From the NCBI RefSeq assembly GCF_019578655.1, contig NC_063257.1, positions 22,754,001 to 22,818,000 on the forward strand: DNA of 64,000 nucleotides, in the 5' to 3' direction. Of this stretch, positions 24,605 to 36,814 are shown in pieces. Below the pieces are notes generated by a model. It was not told where the DNA came from, made no database searches, and saw only the letters and a list, made by a program, of their open reading frames with translations. Every line of letters starts with the position of its first letter. Positions within the stretch are counted from its first letter, which is position 1. This stretch comes from Ricinus communis. Its lineage: Eukaryota > Streptophyta > Magnoliopsida > Malpighiales > Euphorbiaceae. The position numbers and the translations under genes are program-made.

Positions 24605-26100
24605 ATATATTTTTAAGCTCTTAAATTTTTTAATTTTATTTTATTATGTCTTTTAATTTTTATTTTATTTGATTAAATTCTTGTAATTTTATTTTTGTTT
24701 GTCCTGAAGATTTAATAGTCCTTAATTAAAGTAAAAGTACAAAAGCTCAATAGAACAAATAAAAATCTCATAAAATATTTATAAATTTTTAATAAAATTA
24801 AAAATAAAAATACAAAAACTCAATAAAATAAAATAAAATCTCAAAAATTCAATAAAATAAAATAAAATAATTTAAGAGCTTAATAATAAATTTTACCTTT
24901 ATTTTTTTATTGCTCAATTGGGATGGGCATTGAAGGTTTCAATACGTCAATACCCTTTTTTATACCTGTGTCTAAGTTGACGCTTTACCACATTAAAGCT
25001 TGCACGACTATTCTTAATGTATAATGAGTTTCATATTATGTATCCCTTACCATGTCAACATGTAAATTAAAAAAGAACTTTTAAGGTGAAAAAGGATATT
25101 AGATGTTAAGGAATTTTGGTTAAAAAGTTTTACATTTATTTACATTATTACTTTTTCAGATATAATACAAATTTTAATATTATTAAAATTTCAATTTGAA
25201 TAGATAACTTTTTAATTAATTTAATTTTAACTTAGTATTATTTTATATATAAATCATTATCTATAAAATTATATTAAAAATTAAATTAATTGCTCAATCA
25301 TTAAGCTATTATTCCATTTAATAACATGCAAACTTAAATGCATATATTACTTTAACTTTTGATTTTTATTGAAGACCACTAAGTCAATATTTTGATTGAT
25401 ATCTCTTAAAAGACTTACATAAAAATATATCTATATCTAGAATATGGTTTCAGGCGCACACCCATATGTTCTAGCGACAACAATATTATGAGGCTTTGTA
25501 ACCTAATTAGTTACAGAGATTAACGCGGAGAAAGGGAGTCACCATCTAAATAAGTTATCCAAATACTTTTATTTCTTACGTGGCTAACTAGATTTTATAA
25601 GGAAGATTACCACATCCAGAAATAGATCCGAAAATTAATTTTCTTATTTGTGTATTCATATCTTTAATATTATTAGTTAATAATATATTTCCTATAAATG
25701 CAATATAATATTTTCTCCGCATAAATAGTACAACATATGAGGTCCACTTAATTCTAGCACATTTTATTAAATCTTGCCCAGTTTTTACTTTATTGATTAA
25801 CCTAATTAGCTACTCAATTACATACAAAGGCTCACTTAGTCTAGCCCAATTTCATATATTAAATCAAAATTTATCAACTTTTATTTCTAAATGAGCTACT
25901 TTTTACATATAAGGCCTATTTTAATTTTCTAAATTTAAATGGATTGATTTATTAATTAAGCATTATAAAGCCCACCTAGGTCTAGTTAGGTTTTATAAGT
26001 ACGCCCAATTACCATCTTATTAATCTAATAGACCATATGTTTCATGCCAAAATCTAAATTTTAGGCCTAAGTCTATATGGGTTCATGTTCAAACATGTGT
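24605..26100. other. AT-rich intergenic DNA
   Basis: No coding capacity recognised. It starts where the 1.49 kb repeat ends. Simple aaataaaataaaat stretches lie around 24790-24880. Confidence 0.6.
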
Positions 26101-27309
26101 AGATGATGAATACTTGAATCTTTTAACTAACTATGATTGAGTTTACATCTTTTAAGAAGTTCTTATGATTCAAGTTTTCTTTGGTTTGCATAATTTCTAC
26201 ATTAGTAAGATTATTTTTAGATAGTAGCTTTGAGTTGAGTATGAATTACTTAATTGATTTTGCAAAGATTAATTCTTAAGTTGCTATTTACTTGAGGACA
26301 AGTAAAGGTTTAAGTGTGCAGGTATTTGATCGGTCCAAATTATATATAGATATTTAAGGATATTTTAGAGCTTTAATAATATATTTCTATATATAATATA
26401 GTGAAAATATGTGTTCTTACCTCACTTTAATTTTCTTATTTAAATTCAAAAAATAACCGCCAAATAGGAGAATTTGAGCCAAAAACGCAATAATGGGCTT
26501 TAAATGGACTGCGGCTGTAAAAGGCTTGGAAATAAGACACGTGGGCTACTAATAATATATTTCTATATATAATATAGTGAAAATATGTGTTCTTACCTCA
26601 CTTTAATTTTCTTATTTAAATTCAGAAAATAACCGCCAAAGAGGAGAATTTGAGCCAAAAACGCAATAATGGGCTTTAAATGGACTGCGGCTGTAAAAGG
26701 CTTGGAAATAAGACACGTGGGCTACTAATAGCGCGGGCCTAGCCGAATTTGTCAAAGACCAAGAAGGGGGAATTAATTAGTTATGATGTAATTAATGCAT
26801 AATTATCTTTTAAGTTGTTTATTTTATTTAGGACAGTAAGAGATAATTATAGTAGTTATGTGCTGAGAGAAGAACTCTAAAAAGGGGATCTCTATAAGAA
26901 GTAGAGGTTAATTAAACAAGAGGAGTTCTTCGACTACTATTCTCTCTGTGAAAAAGGCTTCTATTATTCTCTCTATAGGAATTTCTACAGCTCATCATCT
27001 TCTGCATCTAGTTAGTCTTGTTGCATTATTCTTTCAAGAATCAAAAAAGCTTTTTAAGGACGTGGAGATAAAGAATCAATCTTCTTCATTCCTTAAAGGG
27101 CCTTTGAATTTTGAGAGAGTTTTAATTTTTTATTTCTTTGTATCTTATGTCTTTCTATTTAATTACAATGACAATCGGATTAAGTATGTCAGACTAAGTT
27201 CCATAAGTGTTTAGTTTGGCTTTTTACTTATGTATGAAACTTATATATTATGAGTTTAATGAATGATTTCTTACTTCATATATAAACTATTATTATTGGT
27301 TGACCATTA
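26101..27309 (+). mobile_element. 3' end and LTR remnant of a Tat/Athila-like Gypsy element
   Basis: The text ttgaggacaagtaaaggttt at 26293-26312, followed by taagtgtgcaggta, resembles the 3' non-coding end of Tat/Athila elements. An LTR-like sequence then starts at TGATCGG (26327). It has a likely TATA (tctataagaag, about 26891) and a leader, and stops where another element begins at 27310. No second LTR or TSD was found, so it is a truncated remnant. Confidence 0.45.
26374..26725. repeat. Tandem duplication of a 176-bp unit inside the LTR remnant
   Basis: Unit 26374-26549 is repeated at 26550-26725 with only a few base differences (for example ccaaatagg versus ccaaagagg). It contains the cacgtggg G-box-like word, so that motif is doubled. 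Confidence 0.9.
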
Positions 27310-30280
27310 TGATATCCTTGATATTACACATGTTTGGATGCTTGATTTTGAGTTGTTTTTAGGGCAAATTATGTGTTGTTGTATTAGAGTCACCGTGTTT
27401 TAGTTTTCATTATGTCTCAAGTGTTTTTCTAGGTACATCATCAAAGTTAGAGAGAAATCAGACTGAATTCGAGAAGAAACGGATGAATCAGGCGCATTAG
27501 GCTGTTAAACACGCCTTCCCAACACGCCCGTGCTGAGGAGCATGGTGCTCGTACTGAAGAGCACGGTTAAGGTCAGAGGGCGTATTGAAATGCCTTACCC
27601 ATAGCGAGAAGAAGTGATTTGCAATACGACCCAAATCCAAGCCATGCTGAAGAAGGCCAGATGTACAATTTTAGATCAACACGGCAAGGATCCAGGCCGT
27701 GCTGGTCAGCATGGGCAAAATCCAAGCCGTGTTGGATCCCGAAACCTAATCTAAAAGAAAAGTAAAAGAAAGATATTCAAAAAGGCTAAGAATTCTAAAG
27801 AGAGAACTTTAAGATATTTAAGATAGACTTTGAGAACAACCTTCCAGACGATCAAGAAGAAGAAAATAGAAACGAATTCCACTTCAAAAATCATCCAGAT
27901 AGCTGTTCTTGAGGATTGGATTGAAGATTCAAAGGAAAGAAGAAAGAGAGCTTGAGCTGTAGAGATTAGATTTAGAGTAATTCAAGAGGGGATAGCATTT
28001 TCACCATTTGAGAATAAAGTGTTCATGTTCTTTTCGATTCTTGTTTACTTTGTATTTGTTTCTTGTATTAATTTAATCATGAACATGTGTAACTAATCTT
28101 ATTAAACCCATTTGGGAGTGATTGGATTGACTTATGCTTCACTGATTGGATTGTTGATTTAAGATTGTAGTTTTTATTCAAGTATAATAAAATCTATTGT
28201 TTCTTCTTCATTGTTGAATCAATTTGAGAACTCTTTTGTAATTGAGAAATTCAATTGAGTTTGGACAACTGCTTGTGTGATTAAATGATTTGTATTTTAG
28301 AGATAAGTGTAATAACTTACTGGAATAAGAGCTAGATGATGTGCGTAGAATATACACATCTAAATGGGGTTTTTAAGGCTGATTTTATGTATATTTGGAT
28401 GTGAATTGGTCCCAAAACTCACCCTATGCGTCTGTTTATGTGCATTAGGTCCAAAAGAAGTCAAAGAGTGATAAAGGGAAGAATTGGAGCAGAATTAGAC
28501 GTCAAAGTTGCCAAAACAAGTCAAGTTTGCGCATGAGGAAACTGAACACGGCCGTGTTAGTTTTAACACTGGCCGTGTTCCCAACACGTTCTGAAGAGCA
28601 AGCCGTGTTCCCAACACGGGAACCAAAACGAGCCGTGTTGGGTGCATTTGACAACAGGAAAAAGAAGCGTTAAGGAGCACGACCATAGAGAGTAACACGA
28701 CCATCAGTATGGCGCCGTGTTCCCGACACGCCTACCAATACCAGGACGTGTTCCCAACACGGGAATCAACACGGCCATGTTCGCGGTAGTTGGACGAATT
28801 AATTAAAAGAAAGAAAAAAGGGAAACGAGAAAGGAGGTGGGGGAGGTCGTCAAAAAACTCTTTTCTTCTCTCTCTAAGGGTTTTCTGAGCTGGAACTAAG
28901 GAAAAAGGAGACTTGGACCAAGGTTTCAATTAGATTCTCTTTGAAGATTGAAGATTGAGCGAGGTTCGTTGATCGGTTTCAATTCGAGCAAGAGGAACAA
29001 GAATCGATTCAAGATTGGGCAAGAGGAATTGGAGCTGTTTACTCTCATCCAAGGGTGTATTCGGGTTTCTCTACCTTTACTCATTGTTGTAATTGACTTC
29101 TTGTGGGTTTTGATAATGAACATGATTAGTTAAACTTGTTAACCCATTGGGCTTCTTTATCTAAGGATTTTTGTACTTAACTTTTGAATTAAATGTATTG
29201 ATTTTCAATATTGGTTTGCAATGGAAGTGCTTATTGATTTGTTCTTCATATCTTATTGAATGATTATTGGAATTTGAATGCTCTTGAGAAGACGTTTAGG
29301 TTTTGATTGTCCTTTGCAACCTAGAATTGAATTCGCCTAGAGATAGGGTGTTCGTTCTACCGGATTGAGAATTAATAACTCTCAATAGTGTTAAATGGTA
29401 CATAATGCTAAGTTAGATAATTAGAGTTAGGAAGAGATTTCAACCTAATTAATTTAAGTTAAGATGTTAGTGTCCTTGAGAAAGGCATTAATTGCGTAGA
29501 GATTTTCCTACGGAAATTGAATTCAATCAATCAATTCCATCTTTAGTTTCCATTCCCTAGAGACAAGAATTCCCAAAAGGTTATTCCTTAACTTGAATTA
29601 ATCCTTCCCTAGTAGACGTACTTAGACAACAATTAGAGTAGGTATTAGTTAATTTAGGAATTATTCATCATTCATTTTAGGCTAATATAACAGAGAACAA
29701 AGGAGTAACTCTGGGCTTTCACTTTTCCAAGGAATACGACCTTGATACTCGCCATTAGTGCTAGACGACATCGATAGGTACACTGCCTTAGATTGTAGCT
29801 GCATAGATAGCAACCATCACTAGACATTCTTATTAGCGGTAATTTAGAGATTAATGCTATTCTAAAATCAATTGTTAGGAAGAGATTCCAACTTTAGATA
29901 TTTAGGATTAGGAATTGGTCAACTCGAGAGAGAGGCCAATTCATTTAAGAAATTATCCACAGATTGCAATTCTTAATCAATCAATTCATAATTTATTATT
30001 TTTAAGCTGGATAGCTAAAGGGATCCCCAATTGGGTTAACTCATCTCATTGTCTTTTTCAAACTTTCATTCTCTTTGTTAAAATTTAGTTTTTATTTGCA
30101 TTCTCAATCATTTTTAGTTAATAATCTTCACCATCTTTTGATCGGTTAGATAATAGAAATAGTGTAGTAGCAGTAGCTTCTTAGTTTCCGTGGGACACGA
30201 CATTGATACTTATCGTAGCTAGATTACATTCGATAGGTGCACTTGCCTGTAGATTGCTAGTCGTGTTTTGTGAAGCATCA
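27310..30280 (+). repeat. First Athila-like LTR, split by a nested solo LTR
   Basis: Starts TGATATCC and ends GAAGCATCA. Without the insertion and one TSD copy it is about 1483 bp, close to the second LTR (1524 bp). The interior (about 27510-27740) is rich in cacgg/ccgtg words. Confidence 0.85.
28337..29819. mobile_element. Solo LTR of a different long-LTR Gypsy element
   Basis: 1483 bp, starts TGATGTGCG and ends CAACCATCA, with a perfect TSD CTAGA (28332-28336 and 29820-29824). The second Athila-like LTR shows the uninterrupted site (agaactagacattc, about 36188). There is no internal region or partner, so this is a recombination product. It carries several ccgtgttcccaacacgg hairpins at 28573-28761. 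Confidence 0.85.
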
Positions 30281-30286
30281 AGTTTT

Positions 30287-30304
30287 TGGCGCCATTGCCG
30301 GGAA
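30287..30304 (+). other. tRNA-Asp-type primer-binding site
   Basis: tggcgccattgccgggaa lies six bases after the LTR end. The copy after the second LTR (about 36662) has decayed to ggcaccgttactaggg. Confidence 0.7.
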
Positions 30305-30438
30305 CCTTGTTTTGAGAAATATTGTAAATTGTGTGTTCTTGTTAATTTAGCGATTTATTCTTTGTTCTTTATTTATTTTTGTTTGATTTTATTCCTTTAT
30401 TCGTTTATGTTGTTGGTTATTCATTGTTTTAGGTAGGG

Positions 30439-31790
30439 ATGACCAGGAGATCCTGATCTAGTAGACCCTCTACCGGAACTAGAACGATCCCTCAAGCAGT
30501 TGAGGAAGCGATTGAACGTAGAGAAGGAAGAGATTCAGGTTGAAAAAGCCGTAGACGAGTGAACCGGAAGACACTACAGTAGAGATAGCAGACGCCAATG
30601 ACAACAATGAGAATAACTGGACGATGTATGATTTTGCGAGATCATCGCTGAAGGGGACGCAAACATGCATTACAAGATCAATTGTCGCCTCCAATAATGT
30701 GATTCAGATGGTGCAACAAACAGTTTAGTTTAGAGGCTGGCCATATGAGGATCCTAACGCCCATATAGCGAGTTTCTTGGAGATTTGTGATACCTTCAAG
30801 ATTAATAGGACAGCAGATGATGCAATTCGTCTCCACTTGTTTCCATTTTCTTTGAGGGATAGAGCAAAGCAGTGGCTACAGTCGCTACCTCCAAACACTA
30901 TCACTACTTAGGATTTTTTTGCAGAGAAATTTTTGTTTAAGTACTTTCCTCCCTCTAAAACTGCTAAACTTAGAAATAACATATATTCTTTTGTGCAGTT
31001 TGACGATGTGTCGATGTACGACACTTGGGAGAGGTACAATGACCTACTTAGATGCTTCCCACTCCATAGACTACCAATCTGATTATAGGTACAAACTTTT
31101 TATAATGGTTTGAATTTGGCTACTAAGCATATAGTAGATGCAGCTGTAGGTGGTTCTTTAGGCGGCAAGACATTAGAGCAAGCCCAAAGCTTGATAGAGG
31201 AGATGGCCACAAACAATTACCAATGGCACACTACTAGGAGCAGGACGAGATGTCAAAGGAGGTACACTAGTTGGATGCCACTACAGCCTTGGCGCTCAAG
31301 TGGAGTTATTATCCAAGAAACTTGATCAACCCCAGATACTTGTCCAAGCAGCTCAAGCAAGTTGTGAGTTTTATGGTGGCCCGCATTTCAGTAGTAACTG
31401 TATATCAGGAGGTATGTTTGCTTCTTCTTCATCTAACCATGAACAAGTGGACTATATGAGGAGTCAGCCTAGGCAGCAGAACAACCCATATAGCAACACT
31501 TATAATCCAGGATGGAGAAATCATCCGAACTTTGGATGGAGGAACAACAACAACTAGGGGCCACTAGGGTTTCAACGACTACATCAGCAATCGTAACAAT
31601 CTGTTCTTCCACCTCAGTCTCCTCAGACTCAAGAGAAAAAGCTTAACTTAGAGGAGCTGATGATGAAGTTGCGTCCACTTTAGAGACCAGATTCCAACAA
31701 ACAGACGCAGCTGTTAGAAATCAACAGGCCTCTATTCAGAACTTGGACAATCAAATAGGCTAGATTTCTTAAATGATGGCTGAGAGGCAG
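30439..31790 (+). pseudogene. Athila-like gag, first copy (broken)
   Basis: The ATG at 30439 is followed at once by a small deletion relative to the second copy at 36815, which shifts the frame. Retrotransposon gag domain pieces are recognisable in separate frames: LRDRAKQWLQSLPPNT-like text around 30855-30905, AEKFLFKYFPPSKTAKLRN around 30925, and ALKWSYYPRN around 31290. Many stops are present. Confidence 0.7.
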
Positions 31791-32228
31791 CCAGGGACTT
31801 TGCCTAGCAATACAGAGTCCAACCCTAGAGAGCATGTGAACGCAATCACTTTACGGTCAGGTAAGTATATTCCTGGTTCTTCTCCTGTTTCTAATAATGA
31901 TATTGATGCGCATGGAGATTCAAGCAGAAAGGTTACAGATAACAAGATGAAGGAACCAGAGAAAGAAGAGGCAAAGAAGATTCTACTGAGGGAATACCAG
32001 CCCAAAATTTCGTACCCTGCTAGGTTGAAGAAGCAGGCACAAGTCGAGCAACAGTTTGGTAAATTTCTTGATATATTTAAACAACTGCACATAAACTTAT
32101 CTTTTGTTGAAGCTATTTTGCAGATGCCTAGGTATGCGAAGTTCTTAAAAGAGATCCTTAGCAACAAAAGAAATTTTGAGGACTTGGCATTCGTGATGCT
32201 AAACGAGGGATGTTCAACGATTTTTTAA
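31773..32228 (+). pseudogene. Athila-like gag-pol linker region
   Basis: An open stretch of 151 codons matches the conserved region before the protease: MMAERQPGTLPSNTESNPRE, NAITLRSGKYI, YPARLKKQ, FGKFLDIFKQLHINLSFVEA and MPRYAKFLKEILSNKR. It ends at a stop where the frame should continue into the protease. Confidence 0.7.
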
Positions 32229-32284
32229 AACAAGTTACCGGAAAAGAAACATGATCCAGGGAGTTTTACTATCCTTTGTATTAT

Positions 32285-32713
32285 AGGTGACTTAACTATT
32301 AGTGATGCTTTAGCTGAATTAGGAGCTAGAATTAATGTAATGTTGTACAACTTATTTGCTAAGTTAGGGCTGGCACAGAAAGAACCTACTAGGATGAGTA
32401 TACAATTAGCTGATAGGCCAGTTAAGTATCCTAGGGGTATTGTAGAGAATATACTTGTTAAGGTAATAAATTCATATTTTCTGTTGACTTTGTGATCTTA
32501 GATATGGATGGTGAGACTAGTGTACCTTTAATTCTAGGTAGACCTTTCTTTGCAACATCTAGGGCAATTATAGATGGTTGCGATGGAAAGCTTGAACTTA
32601 GGATATGGGATGAGACTGTCACATTTGACTTGAATAATTTTATGAAACAGTCTTTAGATCATGATGATGTTGTGTATTCTATTAATGTACTTGATGATGT
32701 TGTTCAGATATAG
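32285..32713 (+). pseudogene. Athila-like aspartic protease remnant
   Basis: Frames read DALAELGARINVML, where functional relatives have D-L-G-A-S, so the catalytic Asp and flanking Ser are changed. Then come LADRPVKYPRGIVEN and VPLILGRPFFATSRAIIDG. A frame break lies near 32490. Confidence 0.7.
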
Positions 32714-33190
32714 TTGCAGAAAATGTTGGTTGAAGACCCTCTACAAGTTACTTTGCCAATGGAAGATAAGCATGAGCTGTTAAATGATAAAGTTTTGGAG
32801 TAGCTTGAATTTTTATTAGCAAATGAGCCAAGCGAAGAGGACAATAAGTTTGTTGTAATTGACAAGGTAGGTGTGCAGAAGTTGAGGCCATCAATTGAGG
32901 AACCACCAGTTCTTAAGTTAAAAGAGATCCCAAAGCATATTGACTATGCATATTTAGATAAAGACAACAGTTTGCCTGGTATTTCAGCAGCAGACTTGAC
33001 ACCTGAGGTGAGGGAGATGGCATTGCCTCTCTAAGGAAGTACCAAAAGGCGTTTGCTTGGAAGAATGCTGACATTTCAGGGGTTAGCCACAGTTGTTGCT
33101 CATTTAAGATTCTTATGGACGATATCTATAACTTGGCAGTTCAACCGTAACGCAAGTTAAACCTGCACATGAAAGGAGTGGTCAATGAGT
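32714..33190 (+). pseudogene. N-terminal start of Athila-like reverse transcriptase, truncated
   Basis: Text resembling the linker before RT is present: LKLKEIPKHIDYAYL, then frames matching KYQKAFAWKNADISG. The conserved polymerase palm, RNase H and integrase do not follow; the sequence drops into AT-rich non-coding DNA after about 33190. The deletion removes all polymerase motifs. Confidence 0.65.
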
Positions 33191-35131
33191 CCAACTAAAT
33201 GACTCGGGGAAAAAGAATTATATTTTTGACATTTTGATCATTGGCTTTGGAATATTTTCATAGTTTTAGTCTTTATTTTCATTTAATTTTTGAGTTTTAT
33301 ATGCCATTTGAATGTTTTGTTCATATTTTTTCTTTTTTCTTTTCTGCCTTTGAATTACCTTATTGCTGCTTTTTGTATGTTTGAACTTGCTGGTTTGGTG
33401 AATTAGTCATTATGCTGCTGAATTGGAAATTGACTAGTAAGCCGATGATGCACCTCCTCCAGTACAACCACCACCACCAGCCCAGCAGGATGAGTGGGGC
33501 AGTATTTTTTCATATTTTTCTCTTTTCCTTTTTGTACTTATTATGTTGCTTCCCAACTCTTTTGTACACTGCGGACAATGTGTCCTTCAAGTGTGGGGTG
33601 GGTAAGTTGTTGTTTTGGCTTTTCTTTTTTTATGTTTTTCGATTATTATTTATTATATTACTGATGTATATATTTAGGATACTTAGGATGTTTATTAGCC
33701 TTTTATTTATCTTCGAAAGATTGATAGTTGTGATTATGAGCAGAAGATTTTTCCTCAACTTGTTCTTTGTTGTTTGTGGAATATTATTGAGCAATTTTTA
33801 GTTTATCATAGTGGCTGGGTTAAACTAGTGTAGTTGACCATTCTTTAAGTTAGTTAATCTGAATTCGATTAATTGTTATGTTTTACGTATGAATTGATTA
33901 AATGATGATTTGATTGATGGTATTTGGACACCTTATGCAAATGTACACACTTAAATTGTGAGTTTTTGAACCTAATTGAGCGTACATCATAAATGCTTTT
34001 TTTTTCTTGTTTGAGTGTGCATTGTATTCTTCTTATTTTTAGAACTTGCTCGGTAATGCTTGTGGAGGTCACATGAACATTCAAATATTATGAAATGATA
34101 AGGGCACTTAGGATTCACCATTTTAGCCAACAAGCAACCTGTGAATATTTTTCATTAGTTAGCCAAGTTTGAACCTATCCACTTTTTTCATTTTTACCAT
34201 TTTGCTTTATTATATTATGAAATGATAAGGGCACTTAGGATTCACCATTTTAGCCAACAACCAACCTGTGAATATTTTTCAATAGTTAGCCAAGTTTGAA
34301 CCTATCCACTTCTTTCATTTTTACCATTTTGCTTTATTATTACACTTTGTTAAGCCTTCGTTTGTTGATCCTTACCCTATTTTTGGAGTTCCTTGAGTTG
34401 TTGGATAAAATGCCGGTTTTATTTGTAATTTGAATTCATTAAGTCTTTTAAAAATTTGGTTGAGATGCTCCCTTCAATCCAAAGTAATTCTATTCTATTG
34501 TTTCTTCTTCAAAAAAAAAAAAAAAATAAACAGTTCTTTATTGAGTATTCATTCATTTTTTTTCCCACTTTTTGAGCATCTTGCTTTAGAGACTTGGGAG
34601 CTATAGTGAATTTAATTATCTTTATTTGGCATTTAGTCCTTTTTGAGCTAAATTTTGGGTAAAGCATTGCAAAAGTCTAGAAATTATTTACACCTCACTT
34701 CCAAATTTCCATACCTAAACCTAAGCCCCATTACAACCCTTGTGAAGACCCTTTGATTGTGATATTTGATTGTTTGCAGTAGCAAAAATGGGATTTATGA
34801 GCAAGCCTATGGTAAGTAAGTTGAATACAATTGCTTTGAGGGATTGATGACTATCTTTTAAACACTGAGTGCGTAGAGTGATCCCTTATGAGGCATATGG
34901 TTTCTTGAATATTTAATGTTGAATGTATTATTTAATTTTTTTCATACACTGACATGATAATTACTCTTGTTTAGATTGCTAGTTTAGTTTTTGGTTGAGT
35001 TTAATTTAGGATAGATTGAATGTTGCTTAGTTGTAACTCAATGCATGAATTTTAAGAAGGGTTGATTATATGTTTATGATCTAAACTTTTGATTGCTTGA
35101 GGATAAGCAAAATTTTAAATGTGGGGTGATT
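33191..35131 (+). other. 3' non-coding region of the Athila-like element
   Basis: It includes a proline-coding remnant (caaccaccaccaccagccc, about 33465), the typical gcggacaatgtgtccttcaa box at about 33571, and a polypurine-like gtggggtgatt directly before the LTR at 35132. A poly-A run lies at about 34510. No other gene was found. Confidence 0.55.
34086..34339. repeat. Tandem duplication of a 127-bp unit
   Basis: 34086-34212 is repeated at 34213-34339 (starting tattatgaaatgataagg) with only a few mismatches. It lies in the non-coding tail of the Athila-like element. Confidence 0.9.
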
Positions 35132-36655
35132 TGATATTCTTGATATTACACATGTTTGCATGCTTGATTTTGAGTTATTTTTAGGGCAAATTATGTGTGT
35201 TTATATTAGAACCACCCTGTTTTAGTTTTCTTTGTGTCTTAGGTGTTTTTCTAGGTACATAATCAAAGTTAGAGAAAAATCAGAGCAAATTCTGGAAGAA
35301 ATGGATGAATCAGGCGCATTAAGCTATTCAACACGCTCGGCCAACATGCCTGTGCTGAGGAGCACGGTTAGGGTCACAAGGCGTGCTGAAATGCCTTATC
35401 TATGGCGAGAAGAAGCGATTTGCAATACGGTTTTCGAGAGTGACACAACCTAGGAGTATGCCCGTGCTGAGGAGCATGACCCAAATCCAAGTTGTGCTGA
35501 AGAAGGCCAGATGTGCAATTTTAGATCAACACGGCATGGATCTAGGCTGTGCTGGTCAGCACGGGCGAAATCCAAGCTGTGTTGGATCCCAAAACCTAAT
35601 TTAAAAGAAAAGAAAAAGAAAGGTATTCAAAAAGGCTAAGGATTCTAGACAGATAATTTTGGGGTATTCAAGACAGACTTTGAGAGCAACCTTCCAAACG
35701 ATCAAGAAGAGGAAAACGGAAATGAATTCCACTTCAAAAATCATCCAGATAGCTGTTCTTGAGGATTGGATTGAAGATCCAAAGGAAAGAAGAAGGAGAT
35801 CTTGAGCTGTAGAGATTGGATCCAGAGTTATTCAAGAAGGGATATCATTTCCACCATTTGAGAAAAGGGTGTTCATGTTCTTTTCGATTCTTGTTTACTT
35901 TGTATTTGATTCTTATATTAGTTTAATCATGAACATGTGTAACTAATCTTATTAAACCCATTTGGGAGTGATCTTTAGCCATACTAGGCTTGATTTATGC
36001 TTCACTAATTGGATTGATGATTTAAGATTGTAGTTTTCATTCAAGTATAATAAAATCTATTATTTCTTCTTCATTGTTGAATCAATTTGAGAACTCCTTT
36101 GTAATTGAGAAATTCAATTGAGTTTGAACAACTGCTTGTGTGATTAAGTGATTTGCATCTTAGAGATAAGTGTAATAACTTATTGGAATAAGAACTAGAC
36201 ATTCTTATTAGCAGTAATTTAGAGATTAATGCTATTCTATTATCAATTGTTAGGAAGAGATTCTAACTTTAGATCTTTAGGATTAGGAATTGGTTAACTC
36301 GAGGCAAAGGCCAATTCATCTAAGAAATTATCCACAGATCATAATTCTTAATCAATCAATTCATAATTTATTATTTTTAAGTCGGCTAGCTAAAAGGATC
36401 ACCGATTGGGTTAACTCATCTCATTATCTTTTTCAAACTTTCATTCTCTTTGTTAAAATTTAGTTTTTATTTGCATTCTCAATCATTTTTAGTTAATAAT
36501 CTTCACCACTTTTTGATCGATTAGATAATAGGAATAGCATAGTAGTAGTAGCTTCTCAGTTTCCATGGGATACGACATTGACACTTGTCGTAGCTAGATT
36601 ACATTCGATAGGTGTACTTGCCTATAGATTGCTAGTCGTATTTAGTGAAGCATCA
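35132..36655 (+). repeat. Second Athila-like LTR
   Basis: 1524 bp, TGATATTC to GTGAAGCATCA, clearly homologous to the first LTR but diverged by many substitutions and small indels. It is followed by another internal region rather than by flanking DNA. Confidence 0.85.
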
Positions 36656-36814
36656 AGTTTTTGGCACCGTTACTAGGGACCTTATATTAAAAAATATTGT
36701 GAATTATGTGTTCTTGTTAATTTAGCAATTTATTCTTTGTTCTTTATTTATTTTTGTTTGATTTTACTCTTTTATTCATTTGTGTTGTTGGTTATTTGTT
36801 GTTTTAGGTAGTAC

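Noticed and set aside
26948..27214. 88-codon frame in the Tat/Athila-like LTR remnant
   Set aside because: It sits in the transcribed leader of an LTR with no conserved domain.
33412..33801. 129-codon hydrophobic frame (possible membrane protein)
   Set aside because: It lies in the T-rich 3' non-coding tail of the Athila-like element; hydrophobicity follows from base composition.
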